A stretch of 64,000 bases of DNA, taken from contig CAZCLA010000001.1 of the NCBI GenBank assembly GCA_964499285.1, positions 117,406-181,405 on the forward strand, written 5' to 3'. The notes under the pieces were generated by a model. That model did no database searches and was not told the origin of the DNA. It saw only the letters and a program-made list of their open reading frames with translations. This document shows positions 56,762 through 63,586 of the stretch, piece by piece; the stretch's first letter is position 1; every line of letters begins with the position of its first letter. The DNA is from JAGFIY01 sp964499285 (GTDB lineage Bacteria > Bacteroidota > Ignavibacteria > Ignavibacteriales > Melioribacteraceae). Position numbers and translations under genes: made by a program.

Positions 56762-57077
56762 ATTTTCTTAATTTATTTTTTCACTTTTCTAAAATCGAAA
56801 AATATTTTTCTATATATCATTACAAGACAATACACCACAAGAAAAAATTATTTAGAAAATTAGATTAGTTATCTTATTTGATATTAATTTTATTAAGAAA
56901 ATATAAATAACTGTTGCCAAAAAATTTGAAATGCCTTACTTTACAACTACAAAATCGTAAATAAATAATTCACGATTTTGCTAGAATAAATTTTTTACTT
57001 GCCTAGCCCGCACACATAGCAAATTTTATTTTGCCCTAGCCCGGTAAAATGATTATTAAATAAATGAGGGTACTACA
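56762..57077 (+). promoter_or_regulatory. AT-rich 5' region with two CCTAGCCCG direct repeats
   Basis: This 316-base intergenic region holds no convincing gene. Most of it is extremely AT-rich, but near the downstream gene CCTAGCCCG occurs at 57002-57010 and again at 57035-57043, exactly 33 bp apart start to start. Between them GCAAA and TTTGC form a short inverted repeat. The spacing of about three helical turns on one DNA face suggests a protein-binding site. The second copy ends 34 bases before the ATG at 57078. Confidence 0.4.
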
Positions 57078-60000
57078 ATGAGGAAATTTACCATTCTTTT
57101 TTCCGCACTTTTCTGTTTATTCGCAAGTAATTTCTACGCACAATCACTTATTTCTCCGGCAAACGGAAGCACAGGAGTAAGTTCTGACTTGATTGTATCC
57201 TGGTCTCCTCCGGCGACGGGAACGGTTTTAAATTACCAGGTGCAGGCTTCAATTGCTGATCCAAATTTTTGGTATGCGGCAGTTGATAAAAATGTCGGAA
57301 CTGATTTATCCACAGAGTTAACCGGTTTATTTGTTTATACTCAGTATTATTGGAGAGTTATTGCTCATTACGATGACGATACTGAATCCGTATCTCCTGT
57401 CTGGAGTTTTACGGTTGGAAGCGGATCAGGCGGAGGCTGGGATAGTGATGCACCGCATCTCTCGGCACCGGTTAATAATTCTACCTATGGAATTACGACA
57501 TCGCCAACATTGTATTGGTGGTATGTTTCCGATGGAACACCGGTTTACACGGTAGAAGTTACTTTAACATCAGGGGATTACTCCACTCCCGTTGTATCTG
57601 ATAATACAACAGATACTTACTATGACCTTGCGGGTTTGACGATCGGTCAAAAATATTATTGGCAGATAACTGCTGATGGCAAAACATCAGAAGAGTGGTG
57701 TTTTACGCCAACTTCATCAGCCGGCGGCGGTGGCGGTGCGCCCAATCTTTCGGCTCCGGTTGATGAACAAACATATCTTTCCTTAACACCTACTCTTTAT
57801 TGGTGGTATTCGACGTTTGTTGATGTTTCGTATAGTGTGCAAGTTTCTGCATCCGATGATTTTTCGGGCGCATTGCTGGTTGATGAACTTGTTGTTGCGA
57901 AAGGAACCGGTAGTTATAAGGTTCTTGAATCAGCAGGATTAACTTACAATACAACTTATTATTGGAGAGTTGGATTAGACGGTAATTACAGCGATCCTTG
58001 GGAATTTACTACGCTTCCATCAACACCTGTTTATCCGGAATTTTCAATGATCGACCTTGAATATTTCTCGGATGATGATCCCACAATGTATGATGTTCCG
58101 GGAAATTTTATCACAGGTTATTATATGGCTCTGCTTCCGCTTGGTGGTGACTATTATTATTTCGATTTGGGAGCTGGAACTTCTGTTAATACACCGCTAA
58201 TAGCAGGGGAATATGGTTTCTATTTAACATCAACACCCGATGACTTTTTTGATTATTGGGATGGAAGAGGAGTAAACGTATCATCAACTCCGGGAACTTG
58301 GCAATCTCATATGTGGCAAATAATTAACGGAAACGAACCTATATTTTATATTCATACGGACGGTGCAGGCAATTTTGCACTCTTCGATGGTTTGGAGAAA
58401 GATTTTAACTCAAATGATGTTCCTTTCATTGTAAACGATGACTATTTGCAAGGTAGTTATACTGTTGAAGGAACAATAATTGCACAAAATTTACTGTCTT
58501 CGGTTATTGAGTTCAATATGAATTTTAATGATGGTAAAACCTATTTTACTAATCTTGAGCTGGAATATAGCACAGATGATGATCCCGATAAATATGTTGT
58601 CCCGGGTGATCTGGAAAACGGTTTCTCTCTGAGTCTTCTACCGTTAACTGGCGATTATTATTATCTCTACTACGGTGCGGGTTCTTCAACAACATTGCCG
58701 TTAAAGAATAGTGTTGATAATCCTTTTTATCTCACCGGACTTCCTTCTCCTGACACCGAATTCTTTGCTTATTGGGATGCAAAAGGTGTAAATGCTTCGG
58801 CTTCAGGTAATTGGCAAGAACATATGTGGGATATCATAAATGGGGTCGAACCTATGTTTTATGTATCGGTTGACGGCTCCGGTGATATTTTCTTAATTGA
58901 CGGATTGTTTTTAGATTATTTTGCAACCCCGGCTCCGTTCAAAATAAATGATGATTACCCATTAGGCGATTATCAGGTAACTGGAACGTTGGAATCAATT
59001 TATGATGTCGTTTCTGATGACTTTACTATCGATTTTAATTTCAACAACACAGCTCAAATTATTACCATTGAAGAGATAACAGGTGTTTTAGGAGGCTCAA
59101 CAGTTTCTGTGGATGTAAATCTTGATCTTTCAGGTTCATTTGAATTAAATAGTTCGTTGCAAGGAAAATTTGAATTTGATAGCGATCAATTAGATTTTAA
59201 GTATGCAAATTATGGAACCGGCACTTTAATCAATGGCGCCAGTTGGTTGATTTATTTCTATGAATCTGATCCTGGAGTTGTTGAATTTATAGCATCCGGA
59301 CTTAGTCCAATTGATTCAGATGGATTACTCTTTCAACTTAATTTCCAAGTAGTTGATATCGATGCTTCAATAGGGACTCTTGCAGAAATAAATTCTAACA
59401 CAGGCGATTGGGTCGCTGATGGAATTACTTCTGTATTTACTATTTATAACGGATCAATTGAATATGCAGATGGATCGGGAAGTCCTTCAGATGTGAGGGG
59501 AGATGCAACTCTTGACTTTTTAGTGACAATGGATGATGCAATTGCAGTTATCTATCATGTTTATCAGTTCGATTTGCTGACTGATCCGAATGCAATTGCA
59601 AACGCTGCTGCCGCTGATGGTACTGCGGGAGTTTCAATAAATGATGCATTTGCAATAATGAATTTTATAATAAGCGGACAGTGGTCATATAATCCTCTGC
59701 CGCCGCCGCCGGCACCTTCAATTGTATTTGATGATCCTACTGTTTCTGATGCAAATGTGATCTCTCTTCCGATTGAAGTTGAGAATGATTGGATTGTAAA
59801 AAATACCGAAGTTGAATTTATTTATGATCCAGAAAAGATTAACTATCAATCTTTTGCTGCTCTGATTAACGGTTCCGGAATATTCGCAAACGCTGTTGAG
59901 GTTGAGTCCGGCAGAGCATTGCTTACTTTTGTTTCGCAATCACCGTTAGAAGGTAATTTTAAACCTGCTAAAGTCTTGTTGAATATTAAAGATGGAATCG

Positions 60001-60392
60001 ATCCGGAGGATGTTGAGATTAGAACTAAATTTAAACTCAATGATGGAGAATTTGTTGACGGACCAACATTTACGGGAAGCATAACCGGAATTGGAGAAGA
60101 ATCAATTATTCCGGAAAAATTTGGAGTCGAACAAAATTATCCCAACCCGTTTAACCCAAGTACTTCCATTGTTTATCAACTTCCCGAAGCTTCGTATGTT
60201 ACCATTAAGGTATATGATATGCTCGGAAGCGAAGTTAAAACATTGGTTAATTCCCAAATGAATGCAGGAAGGTTTGAGGTTATTTGGAACGGGGATAACA
60301 ATTTTGGTTCCAGAGTGTCAAGCGGTTCTTATTTGTTGAGAGTGACAGCAGGCAATAATGTTGCAGTCAAAAAAATGCTGCTTTTGAAATAA
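57078..60392 (+). CDS. Large secreted beta-domain protein with cohesin/dockerin-like modules and T9SS sorting domain
   Basis: A 1104-residue exported structural or adhesive protein. A signal peptide ends near FYAQ (residue 22). Three fibronectin-like repeats, each with YYWR or YYWQ, lie near 23-115, 125-215 and 222-315. Two internal repeats of about 145 residues follow (about 322-470 and 487-637), each with a DDDP...VPG...LLP...GDYYY...GAG pattern and a W-x-x-x-MW-x-IING block. A cohesin-like domain spans about 655-800. A dockerin-like pair of calcium-loop-like segments (GDATLDFLVTMDDA and DGTAGVSINDAF) lies near 810-870. A second cohesin-like domain spans about 880-1000. A T9SS sorting domain (NYPNPFNPSTS near 1018) closes the protein. 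No enzyme motif is seen. Surface binding or scaffolding is inferred. Confidence 0.85.
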   Translation: MRKFTILFSALFCLFASNFYAQSLISPANGSTGVSSDLIVSWSPPATGTVLNYQVQASIADPNFWYAAVDKNVGTDLSTELTGLFVYTQYYWRVIAHYDDDTESVSPVWSFTVGSGSGGGWDSDAPHLSAPVNNSTYGITTSPTLYWWYVSDGTPVYTVEVTLTSGDYSTPVVSDNTTDTYYDLAGLTIGQKYYWQITADGKTSEEWCFTPTSSAGGGGGAPNLSAPVDEQTYLSLTPTLYWWYSTFVDVSYSVQVSASDDFSGALLVDELVVAKGTGSYKVLESAGLTYNTTYYWRVGLDGNYSDPWEFTTLPSTPVYPEFSMIDLEYFSDDDPTMYDVPGNFITGYYMALLPLGGDYYYFDLGAGTSVNTPLIAGEYGFYLTSTPDDFFDYWDGRGVNVSSTPGTWQSHMWQIINGNEPIFYIHTDGAGNFALFDGLEKDFNSNDVPFIVNDDYLQGSYTVEGTIIAQNLLSSVIEFNMNFNDGKTYFTNLELEYSTDDDPDKYVVPGDLENGFSLSLLPLTGDYYYLYYGAGSSTTLPLKNSVDNPFYLTGLPSPDTEFFAYWDAKGVNASASGNWQEHMWDIINGVEPMFYVSVDGSGDIFLIDGLFLDYFATPAPFKINDDYPLGDYQVTGTLESIYDVVSDDFTIDFNFNNTAQIITIEEITGVLGGSTVSVDVNLDLSGSFELNSSLQGKFEFDSDQLDFKYANYGTGTLINGASWLIYFYESDPGVVEFIASGLSPIDSDGLLFQLNFQVVDIDASIGTLAEINSNTGDWVADGITSVFTIYNGSIEYADGSGSPSDVRGDATLDFLVTMDDAIAVIYHVYQFDLLTDPNAIANAAAADGTAGVSINDAFAIMNFIISGQWSYNPLPPPPAPSIVFDDPTVSDANVISLPIEVENDWIVKNTEVEFIYDPEKINYQSFAALINGSGIFANAVEVESGRALLTFVSQSPLEGNFKPAKVLLNIKDGIDPEDVEIRTKFKLNDGEFVDGPTFTGSITGIGEESIIPEKFGVEQNYPNPFNPSTSIVYQLPEASYVTIKVYDMLGSEVKTLVNSQMNAGRFEVIWNGDNNFGSRVSSGSYLLRVTAGNNVAVKKMLLLK

Positions 60393-60459
60393 TTATATGT
60401 ATTTCTTTTTATCAATTAAAGAAACAAGTAATTATATAATTATTCAATAGGAGTTAAAA

Positions 60460-60549
60460 ATGTCAAAATTTCTAGCGGCGGTGATGGTGTTGGGGGTTTT
60501 GCTCTCAATGGCGATTGCAATATACGCATGTCAAACAGTGTATTTCTAA
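60460..60549 (+). CDS. 29-residue hydrophobic small protein
   Basis: A short frame starting ATG at 60460, with AGGAG at 60449-60453 six bases upstream, and ending TAA at 60547-60549. The product begins MSKFLAAV, is hydrophobic through about residue 23 (one membrane-spanning helix), has a single Cys at residue 24 and ends QTVYF. It lies between the stop of the T9SS protein gene (67 bases upstream) and a strong terminator (six bases downstream). No known family is recognised. Good start signals, a membrane-helix composition and tight placement before the terminator support a real gene, but conservation has not been tested. Confidence 0.6.
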   Translation: MSKFLAAVMVLGVLLSMAIAIYACQTVYF

Positions 60550-60554
60550 ATAAA

Positions 60555-60584
60555 AAAAGGCTGTCCAATTGGACAGCCTTTTCT
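60555..60584. terminator. Strong bidirectional intrinsic terminator
   Basis: A stem of AAGGCTGTCC (60557-60566) and GGACAGCCTT (60571-60580) with an AATT loop, extended by flanking A and T bases. On the plus strand TTCTCTTTT follows, and on the minus strand a TTTTTATTT run. It separates the small protein gene from the convergent phospholipase-D-like gene and can serve both. Confidence 0.92.
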
Positions 60585-60621
60585 CTTTTATTCGTAATAA
60601 TTACTTGAGCTACTAATAAAT

Positions 60622-62070
60622 TTAGTTCCGGAAATCGGAAGCATTCATATATCTGGCAAAAATTTCTTGCACAAATTGATTGGCTATTTTTTTATCGTAA
60701 ATAATTAGTGTATTCTCATCGTTAGTTTCATTTGCATTAGTACTCCAATTTGCGGAGCCCACAACGACAATTTCTTCATCGATGACCATTGTCTTACTGT
60801 GAAGTTTTCTTCTTTCGGCGTCCGGGAAAACATTTGCCGGATATTTCCATCTCGTGTTTGGGTTGCCTGCAGAACTTCGTTTTGCTGTTCTCCCGGTCAT
60901 ATCAACAGATGCCGACCACCATTGATTCCAAAAACTTCTGTCGAATACTCCTCTTATTGAAAAATTTGTTCTTTCGCCAGTCATATCATCAAAACTATTT
61001 TCCCATTTATATTTTATTACATCAACTAATGGCTGATAAGAAAATGCAAAGATAGAGAACAAAATAGAATTATCGGCTTCCGCTCTAACAAGATCGGTAA
61101 TGTATGTTACTGCATTTGTGGAAGGACTGAAAAGTACATCAACTCTTATGGAATCTACAAAAACCGTTTTCGGGGTTCCTCTGGATTTTCTTTTATGAAA
61201 TTTTGAATTCATAGGATTCGGGTATATATCGGACGAGCCCCACATTGTTTCAAATTCGTCTTTGTAAATTGCAGCAATTTCTTTGTGCTCAATTATCACT
61301 GAATGTTGTTGATTACCGTCCAAAATTCCTCTATGCATGTTGTATTCACTTCCGTACAATCCCGTTACTGTAAAATTCCACGAACCGGTAAAGACAGCTT
61401 TATCATCTACTACAACAAATTTATTGTGCATTTGATTCCCGGGTGAATAATAACTGTTCGGACTGGAGGGTTTAAGTTCACCGTCTGCAAGTAAAAATCC
61501 GCCTTGAATTTTGTTCCCTACGGTTACCTCTGAAAATTTATAATCGTCGGGTAATGAAGGAAGATTAAACGAATCACGCTGTGACGAATTTTCATTTGCA
61601 AAAATAGGGGAGTCGGCAAAAATTATAATATCATCATTTGTGTTCAACTTCCCGTCAAATCCCCGATTGAGCTTTTCAAGATATAATTTTAGTATGTCAT
61701 AACGTGAGAATGAATCATCATCCTCGGAATCTGTTTCCGATTTAGCATCCATGACTAAACGGATTCTTATCCCTTTTGCGGCAGTGGAAATTAAAGTGTC
61801 TATTAGTTTTGGAAGATTGATTTCATAACTTGCGATATCAAGTGTGGAATCCGCACTTGCTATTAAATCGATAAGTTTATTTTCTAGATTTACTGAATGC
61901 TGTGCAATATTTCCCGGCAAGGCAACAGATTCATTTGCGCTTTTATTGAAGTACACCTCAATTTTACCGGGAAGTCCCCGGACAATCGTTTCGGTTATTT
62001 CTTTTGTTGTGGAACATGAAACCAAAACTAAAAGCAGTATAATTATCGATATTTTTTTAATTGTTTTCAG
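60622..62070 (-). CDS. Phospholipase D-like lipoprotein (two HKD motifs)
   Basis: A PLD-superfamily protein of about 480 residues. The first HKD motif is HNKFVVVDDKAVFTGSWNFT near 61415, and the second is LHSKTMVIDEEIVVVGSANWS near 60800. Both catalytic His-x-Lys-x4-Asp sets are present, so it should be active on phosphodiester bonds. The first canonical-type start is TTG at 62025, which would begin inside a lipobox (LVSCS). The open frame extends upstream to 62079 and encodes KTIKKISIIILLLVLVSCS, a good lipoprotein signal. A start at CTG 62070 or ATT 62073, next to AAAGA, is therefore implied, as no ATG, GTG or TTG lies between. The natural substrate (phospholipid or nucleic acid) is unknown. 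Confidence 0.85.
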   Translation of the reverse strand: MKTIKKISIIILLLVLVSCSTTKEITETIVRGLPGKIEVYFNKSANESVALPGNIAQHSVNLENKLIDLIASADSTLDIASYEINLPKLIDTLISTAAKGIRIRLVMDAKSETDSEDDDSFSRYDILKLYLEKLNRGFDGKLNTNDDIIIFADSPIFANENSSQRDSFNLPSLPDDYKFSEVTVGNKIQGGFLLADGELKPSSPNSYYSPGNQMHNKFVVVDDKAVFTGSWNFTVTGLYGSEYNMHRGILDGNQQHSVIIEHKEIAAIYKDEFETMWGSSDIYPNPMNSKFHKRKSRGTPKTVFVDSIRVDVLFSPSTNAVTYITDLVRAEADNSILFSIFAFSYQPLVDVIKYKWENSFDDMTGERTNFSIRGVFDRSFWNQWWSASVDMTGRTAKRSSAGNPNTRWKYPANVFPDAERRKLHSKTMVIDEEIVVVGSANWSTNANETNDENTLIIYDKKIANQFVQEIFARYMNASDFRN

Positions 62071-62198
62071 AATTCTTTCTTAGTTTTCTGTTAATTTCTC
62101 TGCGAATATAGACATTTGACATGAGAATGAGTAACAAACTAAAAGTTTGATTTAATGAAGTAATTTTCGGTCGGATAATAAGAAAAAAGGGAAGCCGA

Positions 62199-62298
62199 NN
62201 NNNNNNNNNNNNNNNNNNNNNNNNNNNNNNNNNNNNNNNNNNNNNNNNNNNNNNNNNNNNNNNNNNNNNNNNNNNNNNNNNNNNNNNNNNNNNNNNNN
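62199..62298. other. Assembly gap (100 N)
   Basis: A placeholder of unknown size between the phospholipase-D gene's upstream region and tRNA-Ser. The flanking 62080-62198 holds no gene I can support. Confidence 0.97.
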
Positions 62299-62321
62299 AT
62301 AAAATCGACTTCCCCGAAAAG

Positions 62322-62410
62322 CGGAGAGGGCGGGATTCGAACCCGCGATACCAGTTTCCCAGTATGACGGTTTAGCAAACCGTTGGTTTCAGCCACTCAC
62401 CCACCTCTCC
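62322..62410 (-). tRNA. tRNA-Ser (anticodon GCU)
   Basis: An 89-nt tRNA on the minus strand. The acceptor stem pairs GGAGAGG (62404-62410) with CCTCTCC (62323-62329). The anticodon arm is ACGGT-TTGCTAA-ACCGT with anticodon GCT. A long variable arm, typical of serine, follows, then a T arm GCGGG-TTCGAAT-CCCGC. The CCA end is not encoded. Its first bases are part of a 20-bp direct repeat shared with the GIY-YIG cassette upstream. Confidence 0.95.
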
Positions 62411-62421
62411 GTTAGCTGAAT
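62402..62421 (-). repeat. Direct repeat copy B (5' end of intact tRNA-Ser)
   Basis: The 20 bases cacctctccgttagctgaat (plus-strand reading) cover the first nine bases of tRNA-Ser and 11 bases upstream. They are identical to 62763-62782, which lies 361 bp away. Confidence 0.9.
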
Positions 62422-62423
62422 TT

Positions 62424-62666
62424 TTATTTGTGAACTAATTTTCTGAATGCCTCTCCACCTTTATAACTTTTAATTTCCATCTCGCGTCGAAAAGCTTCAG
62501 ATTTAGTCTGAAATTGCTCAGTATAAATAATACTCCAAGGAACATATGCTTTAGTAGATTTTACTTTTCCTTTGTTATGATCTGATAATCTACTCTCACA
62601 ATTTTTACTATGACCAACATAATACCGGCTGAATTTTTCACTATGTAAGATATAAACAAAATACAT
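62424..62666 (-). CDS. GIY-YIG nuclease-like protein
   Basis: An 80-residue single-domain GIY-YIG protein from the ATG at 62666: MYFVYILHSE carries the first strand (YVY-type variant of GIY), RYYVGHSKN the YIG-like strand, then the catalytic-type Arg in RLSDHNKGKV, the YxE-like IIYTEQF and a Glu in RREMEIKSYKGG. The frame is open a further 41 codons upstream to 62789, but that stretch is the scrambled tRNA-Ser sequence and is unlikely to be translated. The stop lies 13 bases from the tRNA-Ser 5' end. Members of this family occur in many copies in Bacteroidetes-type genomes. Whether this one cuts DNA is not known. Confidence 0.85.
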   Translation of the reverse strand: MYFVYILHSEKFSRYYVGHSKNCESRLSDHNKGKVKSTKAYVPWSIIYTEQFQTKSEAFRREMEIKSYKGGEAFRKLVHK

Positions 62667-62762
62667 ATTCAAACCGTTGGGTTTTCCCGTCTTTAGACGG
62701 GATCTCTCCGGAGGCGATGACCGCCACTCACCTTTACCCGCCGTAGTTTTTACGAAGGCGGG

Positions 62763-62782
62763 CACCTCTCCGTTAGCTGAAT
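62763..62782 (-). repeat. Direct repeat copy A (distal end of cassette)
   Basis: A perfect copy of the 20 bases at 62402-62421, here followed (minus-strand direction) by a hairpin insert instead of the rest of tRNA-Ser. Confidence 0.9.
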
Positions 62783-62824
62783 AAATCAATATAAATATGA
62801 TTTATATTGAGGTACAAAGATAGA

Positions 62825-62854
62825 AATATTTTGTTTGATTTAAAACAAAATATT
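62825..62854. repeat. 12-bp perfect inverted repeat
   Basis: AATATTTTGTTT (62825-62836) and AAACAAAATATT (62843-62854) with a six-base loop. It lies between the small membrane protein gene and the GIY-YIG cassette, 66 bases downstream of the former's stop. It could be an AT-rich terminator-like hairpin or a cassette-edge element. Confidence 0.7.
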
Positions 62855-62919
62855 CATCCCTTGCTTCTTCAACTAAAGCTGCTTTTTAGAGGAACTCTTT
62901 TTTCTCGCGGGTATCAATA

Positions 62920-63114
62920 TTATTTCTTCGAATATATTATAAATTCTACCAATAATAAAAAAAGGGGGAATGATATACTTAATAATATCTGTGTATCCAA
63001 TCCGACAACATTTTCTTCTTTTATCATATTAAGCGAGTTGAATAAAAGAAAGATTATAAAAGCTAAGGCAATACTTTGAAGCGTTCCGAAAATCCAAAAT
63101 ATTTTTGTGTTCAT
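62920..63114 (-). CDS. Small membrane protein, two predicted helices
   Basis: A 64-residue protein from the ATG at 63114, preceded by AGGAGAAG about eight bases upstream. An in-frame TTG at 63120 is less well placed. Two hydrophobic segments span about residues 4-26 (IFWIFGTLQSIALAFIIFLL) and 44-60 (ILLSISFPLFLLLVEFIIY), separated by a polar loop with MIKEENVVGLDT, and the protein ends SKK. No family is recognised. The strong ribosome-binding site and membrane-protein composition support a real gene. It sits among small accessory genes with no clear operon partner. Confidence 0.65.
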   Translation of the reverse strand: MNTKIFWIFGTLQSIALAFIIFLLFNSLNMIKEENVVGLDTQILLSISFPLFLLLVEFIIYSKK

Positions 63115-63586
63115 AGTCAACTTCTCCTATAATAATTTATTTACATGCTTTCTTTTTATAGAACAATGCCTTACTGATAATATAAAATTGATAATTGTAA
63201 TAAACAGAAAAAAATTTAAACATAGTTATGGCTGGGACGGACATCATCTCATCATCAATATATTATTTATAAAGCAGCCGTTTACGTTGCAATTAAGGGC
63301 ATAACATTTTTATATCTTTTTTGCGGTAGCTGAATTTCGTTTCGCGGAATAGAAATTGCTAAAGATGTGAACTCACTCCGTTTAGTTTAAATACTTCTTA
63401 AACCATTTATACAAAATTATTTACACTACCAAATGACAAAAACTATTTTATCCTTATTGTAACTAATCGGATATCTTTTTATTCGTCCCGATGAAATAGG
63501 AAGAGTTTTCGTTTTTCTTGAATCGTACTTTTTTATGCGTGGACTTTTCACTTTTTAAATAGTCGATGTGTCTATAAAATGAGTAA
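63115..63586. other. Intergenic region with one nested hairpin
   Basis: About 470 AT-rich bases without a gene I can support. The only structure noticed is a nested inverted repeat at 63314-63366: ATCTTT/AAAGAT outside, AGC/GCT, and AATTTC/GAAATT inside, with an eight-base bulge on the 5' side only. Confidence 0.6.

Larger units (their letters stand above)
62422..62782 (-). mobile_element. Candidate GIY-YIG cassette with scrambled tRNA-Ser 5' half
   Basis: A 361-bp unit bounded by two 20-bp perfect direct repeats. Read on the minus strand it contains the tRNA-Ser 5' end (copy A), a 30-base insert with a hairpin, GGTGAGTGGC of the D arm, a 42-base segment with another hairpin, CCAACGGTTTG of the anticodon arm up to the first anticodon base, then the GIY-YIG gene. 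The layout looks like insertion of a nuclease cassette that recreated the tRNA 5' sequence. Mobility is inferred from structure only. Confidence 0.55.

Noticed and set aside
62139..62396. 85-codon minus-strand open frame across tRNA-Ser and the gap
   Set aside because: It is a translation of tRNA-Ser and of 100 N, with no independent coding evidence.
62667..62789. N-terminal 41-codon extension of the GIY-YIG gene
   Set aside because: This stretch is the scrambled tRNA-Ser sequence with hairpins; the conserved nuclease domain begins at the ATG at 62666.
63290..63380. Possible integron attC site
   Set aside because: A GCATAAC-like box is present but no matching GTTRRRY partner with proper spacing, and there is no integrase in the window.
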